The translations under genes and the position numbers were made by a program. From a virus, in the IMG/VR virus record IMGVR_UViG_3300042359_000100, positions 1-30,634 of that record: a stretch of DNA of 30,634 bases, one strand, 5' to 3'. Below the pieces are notes generated by a model, which saw nothing but the letters and a program-made list of their open reading frames with translations, was not told the origin of the DNA and did not search any database. This document shows, piece after piece, positions 15,417 through 22,825 of this stretch; within the stretch, counting starts at the first letter, position 1, and every line of letters starts with the position of its first letter.

Positions 15417-15710
15417 ATGTTTAATAAAATTAAAGAGTTTTTCACAGGTAGCAAACCAGTAGTAGATGCAACTCAAGAAGTTACTTTGACTGCGGCTGAT
15501 GTTGCAATTAAAAATATCAAAGAAACTACTGCGGCTGTAGATGCTAAAGTTGAAGTTGCACCAGCGCCTGTTGCAGATGCAACACCAGCGCCAGCGAAAG
15601 AACAAGCATGGACTAAGAATCCTCCTCCTGCTATTGCTAAACGTGCGCCAAGACAACAGCCAGTTAAAGCTACTACTGCGCCTAAGAAGAAAAAGCCTGC
15701 GGCTAAGTGA
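15417..15710 (+). CDS. Ala/Pro/Lys-rich low-complexity protein
   Basis: The 97-residue product starts MFNKIKEFFTGSKPVVDAT and then becomes low-complexity: Ala/Val/Pro-rich in the middle (APAPVADATPAPA) and Lys/Pro/Arg-rich at the end (APKKKKPAAK). The first ten residues form an amphipathic helix. It follows the endolysin by 13 bases and ends exactly one base before the convergent reverse-strand gene. Such tails suggest nucleic-acid or cell-wall association; I do not recognise a family. Confidence 0.65.
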   Translation: MFNKIKEFFTGSKPVVDATQEVTLTAADVAIKNIKETTAAVDAKVEVAPAPVADATPAPAKEQAWTKNPPPAIAKRAPRQQPVKATTAPKKKKPAAK

Positions 15711-16307
15711 TTAATTGGATAGTGGATTGTCGAGTGCTTTTTTGATTTTGCTATCCACTTCAGTCCTCAATGCTCTAACTTCAGCTTGATTTTCTTTTTG
15801 ATTCTTTACTAATTCTCTGTTGATATCTTTCAATGTAGCATCAACATCACGTTTGATTTCTTTTACTGTGCCGTCAACGTCACGTTTGATCTCTTTCATG
15901 CTAGAGTCGGTTAAACGTTGGTCTGTTTTACTAGAACGTTCGATGTTTTCAACGACACCTTCTAATCTACGAACGTCACCCTTCAAATCTATCTTGATGT
16001 TATCAGTATACTCAACCATCTTGCTGGTGTTTGCATCCAAGACTTCCATCTTTTTATAGATTTCAGTTAAGTCTGGTGACACATACTTAGCAATTTTATC
16101 TTTCATGCCTTGATAGTCTTTGTAGACTTCAAATGCGCCATACAATCCACCAAGTAATGATGACACTAATGTGAATGCTACCATCAACTTAGCTGGTGTG
16201 AATTCGTATCCACCAATGCTGATAACTGTATCTTTACTTGCGTACTTTTTAACTGCCGCTTCTGCTTCATCAATCTTAGCGTTTACGTTTTTAATTTCTT
16301 CTGCCAT
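15711..16307 (-). CDS. Membrane-anchored coiled-coil protein
   Basis: The 198-residue product has an N-terminal helix, one membrane segment at about 40-60 (KLMVAFTLVSSLLGGLYG), then a long charged coiled coil to the end. An internal near-repeat, MKEIKRDVDGTVKEIKRDVD, lies near residues 137-156. The shape is like an inner-membrane anchor with a long rod, seen in holin-associated and spanin-like proteins. It is the last gene of the reverse-strand cassette, and its stop abuts the stop of the converging + gene with no terminator between them. Confidence 0.65.
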   Translation of the reverse strand: MAEEIKNVNAKIDEAEAAVKKYASKDTVISIGGYEFTPAKLMVAFTLVSSLLGGLYGAFEVYKDYQGMKDKIAKYVSPDLTEIYKKMEVLDANTSKMVEYTDNIKIDLKGDVRRLEGVVENIERSSKTDQRLTDSSMKEIKRDVDGTVKEIKRDVDATLKDINRELVKNQKENQAEVRALRTEVDSKIKKALDNPLSN

Positions 16308-16316
16308 TTTTCTTCC

Positions 16317-18170
16317 TTATTTGTATTGTTGATTAACCATGTCTTGATGTAACTTATCAGAACTCAATTGTCTTAATGCTCTTGCATTGTCTACTGTCTT
16401 TTGATTCTTATAAATTTCTTTTGGTGCATAGAATGCAACATCAGGCATTATACCAAAGTATTGTGCATATCCAACTGGTTGCTTTGCGATAGAGTCGATT
16501 GTAACATTGCCAGCCGCATCATTGTTTTGTGCATTTCTATTGACACTACTCAACTGTTGTTGTCCTTGATTCGCTTGTGGCAACATAGGTTTTGATTCCA
16601 TAGCACTATCTACTGGCCCCTTATTTCCACCAAATTTAATACCTTCTAATGTTGGCAATTCAATTTGCACTTGAGGAGAATAACGTGTTGGCGCAGATAT
16701 ATTATAAGATACAGATGGTGTGACCATTGATACGTTGAAGTCTTGTCTTGTATTATTCTGAAAGATATTTTGTTGTTGATTTGTTCCACCAAAATTTGAA
16801 ACTTCAGATTGAATTCCCATACTGCTACTGTTGAGTGATTGTTGAAGTCTTGCTGAATTCATTGTTGCATTAGATTGTGCATTTCCTTGCATCAATGATG
16901 AACCCTGCAATTGCATAGCAGACGATTGACTTGCAGACGATTGGCTTGCAGATGATTGAGATGATCCACCAGCAGTACTGCTTTGAGATTGTACATCACC
17001 TGCAATTTTTTCAGCTTGTTGTTTAGCAGTTTCTCCAGCAGAGAATGCTTGTGCATCAGCCGCTTGAACTACAGACTTTTCCAATGCACCTGTTTTATCT
17101 TGATTAGAACTAATCATACTAAGAACAGATGATAAAGATACTGTAGACTTTGATCCGCCTCCAGATTCTGACACTTCACCAACTTTAGCTTGTGGATTAT
17201 TTGCGCTAGGTTGTGATGCAGATGCCTGTTGTTGAGTGGGGCCCGGCATAGGAGGGCCCGCTGGCGCAGGGCCAGCTTGCTGTTGTGGAGGTTGTGAACT
17301 TTCGAGTGGCGGTGGGCTACCGGGTGGAGGAGGTGGCGCACCGCCATAAGTACCAACTGGTGTTATCGCAACATTATCAACGATTGCTATAGTTCCTGTT
17401 GGTGTTGTTGCCGTCTCTGATATCGCTGAAGGTGTTGTAGTCTTCGGCAGTAATTTATTTAATGCATCCAAATATCCAGGACACGTTGGACTATACATTG
17501 GATTTGTTATACATGGATCTACAGAATATTTTAGGCTGAAATTAACATTATAGATTTCTGGGCCATATGGCCCTGCCCAAAAATTATTGTCTCTACCTAT
17601 GAAACCATATTGCACTTGTCCGATAGATGGAACAGAAAGCGGTGTTGTAAATGTTTTTGAATAATCAAACGTAGTCCAGTTATATTTACGAGTTAAATCA
17701 TAAACATCTCCGTATAACAAATTGTTAGCACCTCTACCGCCTGTGTTATCCCAAAAACGAACAAGTGCAGTTAATTGGTCAACTCGACCATCATCCCAAC
17801 CATTACCATTCTTTGCTGTGAATCCAAAGTTATATCCATTGACTTGAAGTCCCGTAGCAGAAGGTAGCAATGTTGAAATGTGTTGTTGTTGATATAGATA
17901 TGTTGAACCATAAGAGAAGTTAATGTTACCGCCTGGACGCACGATAGCATTCGGTCCACAGTATCCTGTATCGCCCTGTTGTCCCCAACAAGTTAGATTG
18001 TTTTGATAAACACCATTCACCCAAGGCGTAGGTCCACCTTGGGGAGTATTTAAAACAATATTCCCCGTAGTGTAGACTTGCGTTGGGTCTAGTGTTTGCG
18101 CTTTACTTAAAAGCGGCGTGAACAAGGACGCCAAGCAAAGAGCCAAAGCCAATGTTCTTAATAGTTTCAT
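16317..18170 (-). CDS. Large Sec-secreted protein with Pro-rich and Ser/Gln-rich regions
   Basis: The 617-residue product has a signal peptide (MKLLRTLALALCLASLFTPLL, cleavage near SKA-Q). Residues about 26-235 form a Gly/Asn/aromatic beta-rich domain with four Cys (CWGQQGDTGYC, later DPC and TCPGY). Next come a Pro-rich linker (APPPPPGSPPPL, about 280-320), a Ser/Gln/Ala repeat (SQSSASQSSASQSSAMQ) and a more ordered C-terminal part with ITIDS-like and FGIMPDVAFYAPKEIY segments. It would act in the periplasm or at the surface of the infected cell or be virion-associated. Its first 68 coding bases overlap the end of the upstream repeat-protein gene. Function unknown. Confidence 0.75.
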   Translation of the reverse strand: MKLLRTLALALCLASLFTPLLSKAQTLDPTQVYTTGNIVLNTPQGGPTPWVNGVYQNNLTCWGQQGDTGYCGPNAIVRPGGNINFSYGSTYLYQQQHISTLLPSATGLQVNGYNFGFTAKNGNGWDDGRVDQLTALVRFWDNTGGRGANNLLYGDVYDLTRKYNWTTFDYSKTFTTPLSVPSIGQVQYGFIGRDNNFWAGPYGPEIYNVNFSLKYSVDPCITNPMYSPTCPGYLDALNKLLPKTTTPSAISETATTPTGTIAIVDNVAITPVGTYGGAPPPPPGSPPPLESSQPPQQQAGPAPAGPPMPGPTQQQASASQPSANNPQAKVGEVSESGGGSKSTVSLSSVLSMISSNQDKTGALEKSVVQAADAQAFSAGETAKQQAEKIAGDVQSQSSTAGGSSQSSASQSSASQSSAMQLQGSSLMQGNAQSNATMNSARLQQSLNSSSMGIQSEVSNFGGTNQQQNIFQNNTRQDFNVSMVTPSVSYNISAPTRYSPQVQIELPTLEGIKFGGNKGPVDSAMESKPMLPQANQGQQQLSSVNRNAQNNDAAGNVTIDSIAKQPVGYAQYFGIMPDVAFYAPKEIYKNQKTVDNARALRQLSSDKLHQDMVNQQYK

Positions 18171-19320
18171 GTCTATCTTCTTTATCTGGTTGTGGAATCT
18201 TATCTTTATTTTCTGCCCAAGTTAATTTGGCTTGCTCACCAATCTTACCTTCAATCGGACATGGAGTTCCAGCATCCATCATTGCCCTAAACACACGATG
18301 ATCCTGACACATAGTAGCGACAGCCGCAACTTTCATACCCATGTCATATAGAGTTTTAGATAATTTTAAACGTTCGCAGTTTAAATCACGAACAGTACCA
18401 CCACCTGATACACCAAATACCTGTGTCTGAACAGAACCAGATGAACCAGTAGAACACAAATCATTATTACCGCCACTCATCATTGTAGGTGCTACAGCAG
18501 TTGGTGGTGGTTGAATAACTTTCTGAGTTATCATAGTTTCATTTTTATTGATGTTAGTTACTTCGCCAGAATTGATGTTCTGATTAATGTTTGCATTTTG
18601 ATTAACGTTTGTATTGTTACTAGTCGCTGTTGAAGTGCTGATATTGCGATTAGTCATATCACCAGTGTTCACATTGTTATTTTGATTAGTAGATGTGCTA
18701 ACGTTGTTATTGTTATTGGTTGCAGTACTCACGTTGTTATTGTTGTACGTCATCGTTCCAGTATTTTCATTCTTATTAATATTGGTAGATGTGCTGACAC
18801 TATTGTTATTATTGTTGAACGTTTGTGTACCGCTATTAATATTGTGATTCGTATTAACGTTTGTGGAAGTTGATGTTGTCGTATTGATGTTACGATTAGT
18901 CATGTCACCAGTATTGACATTGTTATTATTGTATGTCAATGTGCCAGAGTTAACGTTGTTGTTGTTAAACGTTTGCGTACCACTATTCACGTTGTTGTTT
19001 GTGTTAACGTTTGTGGATGTGCTAGTGCTTACGTTGTTATTGTTGTTTGTATTGACGCTAGTGCTATTGACAGTTGAATTGCTTGTAGCATTGCTGTTGC
19101 TTACAGCCGTACTATTACTATTGACTGTGCTAACGCTATTGGAAGTGCTGTTGGTATCTACCAACGTTTTGCTATCGTATGTACCTTGATTAATGAGACT
19201 TGTGGTCCCTGTTGTTGTTCCACCAGTTGTGCTGGATGTTCCAGTCGTTTGGGCTGATACCGCACCAAACATCATAACAAAAAGAGCAACTACAAGGCTC
19301 TTCTTGCGTAGGTTTTTCAT
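18103..19320 (-). CDS. Sec-secreted Asn/Thr/Ser-rich repeat protein with Cys-containing C-terminal domain
   Basis: The 405-residue product has a signal peptide (MKNLRKKSLVVALFVMMFG, cleavage after VSA). Residues about 55-260 consist of short degenerate repeats built from NNNNV, STSTNVNT, NSGTQTF and NTGDMTNRN units, with a strict alternation of polar residues and regular Asn positions. This is what beta-solenoid or curli-like proteins with Asn ladders look like. The C-terminal ~130 residues are ordinary globular sequence with conserved-looking CERLKLSKTLYDMGM, CQDHRVFRAMMDAGTPCP and a hydrophobic end. It may form an extracellular or periplasmic fibre; no known family is certain. Confidence 0.75.
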   Translation of the reverse strand: MKNLRKKSLVVALFVMMFGAVSAQTTGTSSTTGGTTTGTTSLINQGTYDSKTLVDTNSTSNSVSTVNSNSTAVSNSNATSNSTVNSTSVNTNNNNNVSTSTSTNVNTNNNVNSGTQTFNNNNVNSGTLTYNNNNVNTGDMTNRNINTTTSTSTNVNTNHNINSGTQTFNNNNNSVSTSTNINKNENTGTMTYNNNNVSTATNNNNNVSTSTNQNNNVNTGDMTNRNISTSTATSNNTNVNQNANINQNINSGEVTNINKNETMITQKVIQPPPTAVAPTMMSGGNNDLCSTGSSGSVQTQVFGVSGGGTVRDLNCERLKLSKTLYDMGMKVAAVATMCQDHRVFRAMMDAGTPCPIEGKIGEQAKLTWAENKDKIPQPDKEDRHETIKNIGFGSLLGVLVHAAFK

Positions 19321-19387
19321 TTTTCTATTTTCCTTTTATTGTTTTATATTGACACCCTCATATTATAAAGCAATATTCGTGCTTGTG

Positions 19388-19537
19388 TTATGGTAAAAAT
19401 TTACCGATTAATCCGTTGACAATTCTGTCTGATAGGTCATCAGGCAGAAATTTGAGAAACCCTAAGAAGTATAAAGCTACACTACCATACACAAATATTT
19501 TTAAACACATATCAAAGGTTTTTTGATATTCGTTCAT
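19388..19537 (-). CDS. Small membrane protein, 49 aa
   Basis: The ATG (19537-19535) overlaps the TGA of the upstream gene as ATGA. The product starts MNEYQKTFDMCLKIFVYGSV and has one hydrophobic segment (about 11-28, CLKIFVYGSVALYFLGFL), followed by FLPDDLSDRIVNGLIGKFLP. Its coupled start and fit in the cassette support a real gene. A small hairpin-like GGTAAA/TTTACC lies at its end. Function is unknown; holin-like size. Confidence 0.55.
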   Translation of the reverse strand: MNEYQKTFDMCLKIFVYGSVALYFLGFLKFLPDDLSDRIVNGLIGKFLP

Positions 19538-20031
19538 CTTCCACACCTAGCAGTTGTTTGGCACCATTGTATCAGTTCATAACTACCGATAGCAAATATG
19601 AATATGATAAATGCAACTGCGCCAATAATCATAGCCCATTCATTTAACTCTTCTTCTTTTTGTTTACGCTTACGTTCTTGGTCGTTGAACATTCTTAAGT
19701 CATTAGCATCGTCTGCATCCATTTCCGCTTGACGGGCTTTGATCTTGTTCCATACGTCTATCTTGCCTGTCTGCATGAACAACATTTTAAGTTCTTCTTC
19801 AAAGGCTCTAGCCTGTTCTAATGCCATTTCAATCTGAAGTGCGGTTCCCATGTTGGAACCTTTCTTAGACTTTTTAGCCTCCATTAATGCTTTAGTTGCG
19901 GTGCTTTTGGCATCGAACATCTTGCCGATTATTGGCGCAAGAGAACCTAGGTCATTAGCAACCTTAGATGCCTTTTTAACCATCGAAATAGCTGACTGTA
20001 TGCCGGCTAGTGCTGTGATTGGATCAATCAT
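19534..20031 (-). CDS. Helical protein with C-terminal membrane segment
   Basis: The 165-residue product starts MIDPITALAGIQSAISMVKK, an amphipathic helix, continues as a helical charged domain (KSTATKALMEAKKSKKG, LQIEMALEQARAFEEELKML) and has a membrane segment at about 132-151 (WAMIIGAVAFIIFIFAIGS). I recall close relatives in T4-like cyanophages and pelagiphages, again beside reverse-strand membrane genes, with no function known. The stop overlaps the 49-aa membrane gene. Confidence 0.7.
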   Translation of the reverse strand: MIDPITALAGIQSAISMVKKASKVANDLGSLAPIIGKMFDAKSTATKALMEAKKSKKGSNMGTALQIEMALEQARAFEEELKMLFMQTGKIDVWNKIKARQAEMDADDANDLRMFNDQERKRKQKEEELNEWAMIIGAVAFIIFIFAIGSYELIQWCQTTARCGR

Positions 20032-20035
20032 TTTT

Positions 20036-20254
20036 TTATTCCTGTTTGCAAATTTCTTTGTGTAATCTATTCGAACAGTCTTTTTTAACCCACTCTATGC
20101 AGTATACTTTTCTTTCATAAACATCACCAGACCATCCCCAACGGACACACTTTGATGTTTCGTCTTTTTTAGTCTTTTCTGCACTTGCACTTAAAATTAT
20201 TAAACATATTATAAAGACTATTAGCTTTATAGAACGATTGGTAGCCAAAGCCAC
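20036..20254 (-). CDS. Small secreted Cys-containing protein
   Basis: The frame can start at GTG 20254 (AAGG very close upstream) or TTG 20248; both lie inside the end of the DUF4337-like gene. The product has a hydrophobic signal sequence (SIKLIVFIICLIILSASA) followed by a ~45-residue mature part with four Cys (KCVRWGW, VYCIEW, DCSNR, EICKQ). Four spaced Cys in a short exported protein suggest two disulfides. Unknown family. The non-ATG start makes the exact N-terminus uncertain. Confidence 0.55.
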   Translation of the reverse strand: MALATNRSIKLIVFIICLIILSASAEKTKKDETSKCVRWGWSGDVYERKVYCIEWVKKDCSNRLHKEICKQE

Positions 20255-20784
20255 AGACCTTGACTCATTAGCAATGCGGCAAAAAGCCCAACGCCAATAC
20301 TAGCAAAATATAATGACATGCTGACTGCTAAAATACTTGCAGTTAACAAAACAATTGCAATCTGAAATGCAGAACCCGCAAATGTCATCCAAGGACCAGA
20401 CTTGCGAATCTGGTCACGTTCGGCCTCAAGACCTTTTGCTTTTGCCATTAATTCTTTTTTACCCTCATTTGTTGCGGGTTCAGATTCATATCTGTCAATC
20501 TTTGCTGTTAACTTTTCTGCTTTATCAAATTGTTTTCTGTCAATAGCATCATCTCTAGCCATCTCAGCAAGAGTTTGTTTAACTGATTTTGCTTGATAGA
20601 ATGCCCAAGTATTGTTTGCACTAATTGTATTGTTCAAAACTTTACTGCTATTGCCACTGGCAACATACGTATTGATTGCAAGCAAAGCGGCTAAAACTGT
20701 AATTAGCCAGCCAGCTTTATCTTTAATTTGTGCTTCACGTTCACTACGTGACAATGGCTTCTTTTCTAATACTACTTCTGACAT
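20227..20784 (-). CDS. DUF4337-like membrane protein
   Basis: The 185-residue product has an early membrane segment (about 25-43, GWLITVLAALLAINTYVAS), the signature NNTWAFYQAKSVKQTL directly after it, a charged helical region and two further membrane segments near the C-terminus (about 133-180). This plan (TM, NNxWxFYQAKSxKxxL, coiled coil, two TMs) is that of DUF4337, found in bacteria and T4-like phages; its function is unknown. It is the first gene of the reverse-strand cassette and has an AGGAG site. Confidence 0.8.
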   Translation of the reverse strand: MSEVVLEKKPLSRSEREAQIKDKAGWLITVLAALLAINTYVASGNSSKVLNNTISANNTWAFYQAKSVKQTLAEMARDDAIDRKQFDKAEKLTAKIDRYESEPATNEGKKELMAKAKGLEAERDQIRKSGPWMTFAGSAFQIAIVLLTASILAVSMSLYFASIGVGLFAALLMSQGLWLWLPIVL

Positions 20785-20819
20785 GTTTAACTCCTAAAAC
20801 AAAATGATTAATTCACCAT

Positions 20820-20827
20820 TATTTATG
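20820..20827 (-). promoter_or_regulatory. Possible T4-type late promoter for the reverse-strand cassette
   Basis: On the - strand the sequence reads CATAAATA, one base from the T4 late motif TATAAATA and matching the relaxed NATAAATA of cyanophages. It lies about 36 bp before the DUF4337-like ATG, the right distance for a leader with the AGGAG site. No sigma70 promoter is visible for this cassette, which supports late expression. The motif alone is short. Confidence 0.4.
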
Positions 20828-20875
20828 ATAAACCGAGTTTTTGGCATTTGTCAGAGCGGGATTTTGTTGTTTTTT

Positions 20876-20926
20876 TGCGACAAAATGCAAAATAATTGTT
20901 GACTTGCGTGGTAGATGTGGTATAAT
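20876..20926 (+). promoter_or_regulatory. Early promoter, copy 1 of 5
   Basis: A 28-bp upstream block ends in TTGACT (-35, 20899-20904) and is followed after 16 bp by TATAAT (20921-20926). It differs from copy 2 by one base over 24 bp (ACAAAATGCAAAATA, A or G, then TTGTTGAC). The predicted transcript start coincides with the ATG at 20933, so the message would be leaderless. Confidence 0.8.
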
Positions 20927-20932
20927 GGATAC

Positions 20933-21250
20933 ATGACATTGAGAAAAAAACGTTCTGACAGAAACCATGTACTGTACAAAGTTACGTGCGTTGACACTGG
21001 TGATTCATATGTTGGCTTGACTGTTGCACAGGGTCAGGCCTACGTGCGTTCGGTAAAAATCCGTTGGCAAAAACATGTGAGTCGTGCTAAGTGCGAAAAC
21101 AAAAACTGGGCAATGTGTACTGCATTGCGTGAGTTAGCTGGTGCCGCATGGCAATATGAAGTCCTTGAAGTGATTCGTGGACGTAAACCCGCACACCAGC
21201 GTGAAAGAGAATTGATTGCCAAATTCGAACCATCGTTAAACACGTTTTGA
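20933..21250 (+). CDS. GIY-YIG nuclease-like protein
   Basis: The 105-residue product has the GIY-YIG layout: VLYKVTCVDTGDSYVG (the two short motifs, LYK at 14-16 and YVG at 26-28), Arg44 in KIRWQKH, His48, and a C-terminal Glu region (HQRERELIAKF) with the metal-binding Glu near residue 91. GIY-YIG proteins are homing endonucleases or phage nucleases that degrade host DNA. ATG 20933 is chosen because the longer frame start lies upstream of the -10. No ribosome site is visible, since the transcript would begin at or next to the ATG. It is the first early gene after the reverse-strand block. Confidence 0.75.
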   Translation: MTLRKKRSDRNHVLYKVTCVDTGDSYVGLTVAQGQAYVRSVKIRWQKHVSRAKCENKNWAMCTALRELAGAAWQYEVLEVIRGRKPAHQRERELIAKFEPSLNTF

Positions 21251-21275
21251 CATTCCATATATGGTGTGTTATACT
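21247..21275 (+). promoter_or_regulatory. Sigma70-type promoter before the secreted gene pair
   Basis: TTGACA (21247-21252) and TATACT (21270-21275) lie 17 bp apart. The spacer contains the perfect palindrome CCATATATGG (21255-21264). A TAGGAG site follows before ATG 21302. It lacks the 28-bp upstream block of the five early promoters, so it belongs to a different set. Confidence 0.7.
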
Positions 21276-21301
21276 ATTTAAAGTAATGTATAGGAGAGTT
21301 T

Positions 21302-21670
21302 ATGAGAAATTTTAAAACCATCAGTATTGCTTTTGGTGTTTTATTTGCAGTAACAAACGCATTGGCAAATGATATTGTCAATTATCAAATTGTGCCTGTG
21401 ATTAAAGTTGATCCAATTGGAAGTATGAGAGCCATTTCAATGCCTAGAATGTCATGCACTAATGTTGAACCAGTTGAGGGTGCAGGTGCGCCTGTTCAAC
21501 CACAACAACAAAAATGTGTATCGTATAGTGACAGAGAGTTTCGCTATAATGTTACTGCATTCAATGTAACATTTGAATATCAAGGACAGATTCGTACAGT
21601 TAAAATGAACTACGATCCTGGTAATGCAATCAGAATTAAAACAGTAACGAAAGTTTATGCTGTAGAGTAA
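21302..21670 (+). CDS. Secreted protein, paralogue A
   Basis: The 122-residue product has a signal peptide (MRNFKTISIAFGVLFAVTNA, cleavage near LA-ND). The mature part has two Cys (SCTNVEP, QKCVSY) and a C-terminal beta-rich unit YNVTAFNVTFEYQGQIRTVKM, then NYDPGN. The YxGxxRTVxMxYDPGNxI ending resembles the soluble tail of bacterial glycine-zipper and 17-kDa-antigen-like envelope proteins. The next gene encodes a diverged copy. It probably acts in the periplasm of the infected cell. Confidence 0.7.
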   Translation: MRNFKTISIAFGVLFAVTNALANDIVNYQIVPVIKVDPIGSMRAISMPRMSCTNVEPVEGAGAPVQPQQQKCVSYSDREFRYNVTAFNVTFEYQGQIRTVKMNYDPGNAIRIKTVTKVYAVE

Positions 21671-21673
21671 AAT

Positions 21674-22078
21674 ATGAAAAATTCGTATGTCATACATAGT
21701 ATTATAACATCTTTATTTTTGTGTAATGTCGCACATGGTAAAGTTGTTCTTGTAGAAGATTCGTCAATCAAAGACGGCTACTATATGGCAAAAGTTATAA
21801 ATGTGAAACCTATTATAGAAAAGGTACCGTACATGACTACGAAAAATTATTGTCAGAAAAATTATGGCACGATACACTATTCAGGACCAGGAACTAATAC
21901 TCTAGTCTTGGGTGTGACACCACCGCTATCAACACCGTCATGTAGACTTGTCAATGAACAAGCCTATCATAGCGTTGTCAAAGGATATCAAGTAACATAT
22001 GATTTTAAGGGTACACTTAAAACTGCATTTTTAAATAATGAACCAAGTGAATTTGTGCAGGTGTATAATGCTCCATGA
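21674..22078 (+). CDS. Secreted protein, paralogue B
   Basis: The 134-residue product starts MKNSYVIHSIITSLFLCNVA, a signal peptide with a Cys but no lipobox. The C-terminal part, YHSVVKGYQVTYDFKGTL, then KTAFLNNEPSEFVQVY, lines up with the C-terminal unit of paralogue A (YNVTAFNVTFEYQGQIRTVKM) in strand order and Tyr/Gly positions, and both have a Cys pair before it. This indicates tandem duplication followed by strong divergence. Its stop overlaps the next start as ATGA. Confidence 0.65.
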   Translation: MKNSYVIHSIITSLFLCNVAHGKVVLVEDSSIKDGYYMAKVINVKPIIEKVPYMTTKNYCQKNYGTIHYSGPGTNTLVLGVTPPLSTPSCRLVNEQAYHSVVKGYQVTYDFKGTLKTAFLNNEPSEFVQVYNAP

Positions 22079-22341
22079 CGTACTATGTTTATGGCGCAGA
22101 GGGAAGCAGGACAACTGATAAAGTTGAAACGCTGTTGACAGTCTGTAGACGACAATATAAACTATTCATATTAGGTCAAGACTATTCAATAGAGCAATTG
22201 AGGATATTAGTTCCAGAAACTAACTTTGTTCCTCACATATACCACGATGCAAAATACATCGGCGGTATCAGAGAACTATACGATTATTTGTATAGTGAAG
22301 TAAAAATGGAAAAACAATTTCAAAACGAAACCCGAGAATAA
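22075..22341 (+). CDS. Glutaredoxin-fold protein lacking the CxxC active site
   Basis: The 88-residue product starts YYVYG and ends with NFVPHIYHDAKYIGGIRELYDYLY, the cis-Pro loop and GG motif of T4 NrdC-type glutaredoxins (xxPxVFxxxxHIGGxxxLxxY). Where the CxxC should be, after VYG, the sequence is AEGSRTTDKVE; the only Cys is Cys24. So the redox centre is lost while the glutathione-binding face is kept. It may bind a partner or glutathione without catalysis. The intact thioredoxin at 6053 probably serves the RNR. Confidence 0.7.
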   Translation: MTYYVYGAEGSRTTDKVETLLTVCRRQYKLFILGQDYSIEQLRILVPETNFVPHIYHDAKYIGGIRELYDYLYSEVKMEKQFQNETRE

Positions 22342-22344
22342 ATT

Positions 22345-22809
22345 ATGTCTGATTATGAACACGATTACAAACGATTTGATGATATCATTGTTAGTTTATT
22401 GACTACATCATGGCGAGAACCAGAAGACTTACAAATCGGTGAAGACATTTCCGATATCTCCGAAATCAAAATCATCTTTGACGGCTATGGTGACTTAGAA
22501 GATGAAGATGAGAATGGCGAGTATCGTTATGAAGAAGGTGGCAATAAGAACATGGAATCTTATGCAATCTTTATTCACAAAGATTCTGCACAAGAAGATT
22601 TTGTATTTCCCGAACATGAAAGTTTCTCATTTAGTTTTGGTTCAATGATTCAACATCGACCGAAAGAAGAAGTTTGTATCTATGTTTGGTATGACGTAGA
22701 GAATGACAATTGGGATATTTTGCCATTGGAAGAACGAGTAGAAGACACGGACTTGACAGTCGAGCAAGTTATGAGTATACTAGAGACATTGAACGAAAGA
22801 TATTTTTAA
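22345..22809 (+). CDS. Acidic hypothetical protein, 154 aa
   Basis: The product is strongly acidic (many Asp/Glu; DLEDEDENGEYRYEEGG in the middle) with beta-strand-like segments, IKIIFDGYGD, SYAIFIHKDS, and EVCIYVWYDVENDNWDILP. No membrane segment or named motif. The high negative charge would suit a DNA mimic or an inhibitor, but that is speculation. It sits in a + strand run of closely spaced genes. Confidence 0.6.
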   Translation: MSDYEHDYKRFDDIIVSLLTTSWREPEDLQIGEDISDISEIKIIFDGYGDLEDEDENGEYRYEEGGNKNMESYAIFIHKDSAQEDFVFPEHESFSFSFGSMIQHRPKEEVCIYVWYDVENDNWDILPLEERVEDTDLTVEQVMSILETLNERYF

Positions 22810-22825
22810 CATGGAGAACTTTGAT

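Noticed and set aside
18540-19180. Repeated short units that could look like a CRISPR or microsatellite array
   Set aside because: Units are irregular, vary in length, keep the reading frame and translate to Asn/Thr/Ser repeats, so they are protein repeats.
18863-19189. 108-codon + strand frame rich in Leu, Val and Thr
   Set aside because: It is the complement of the Asn/Thr repeat-coding region; Asn/Val codons read backwards give Val/Leu runs. No ribosome site.
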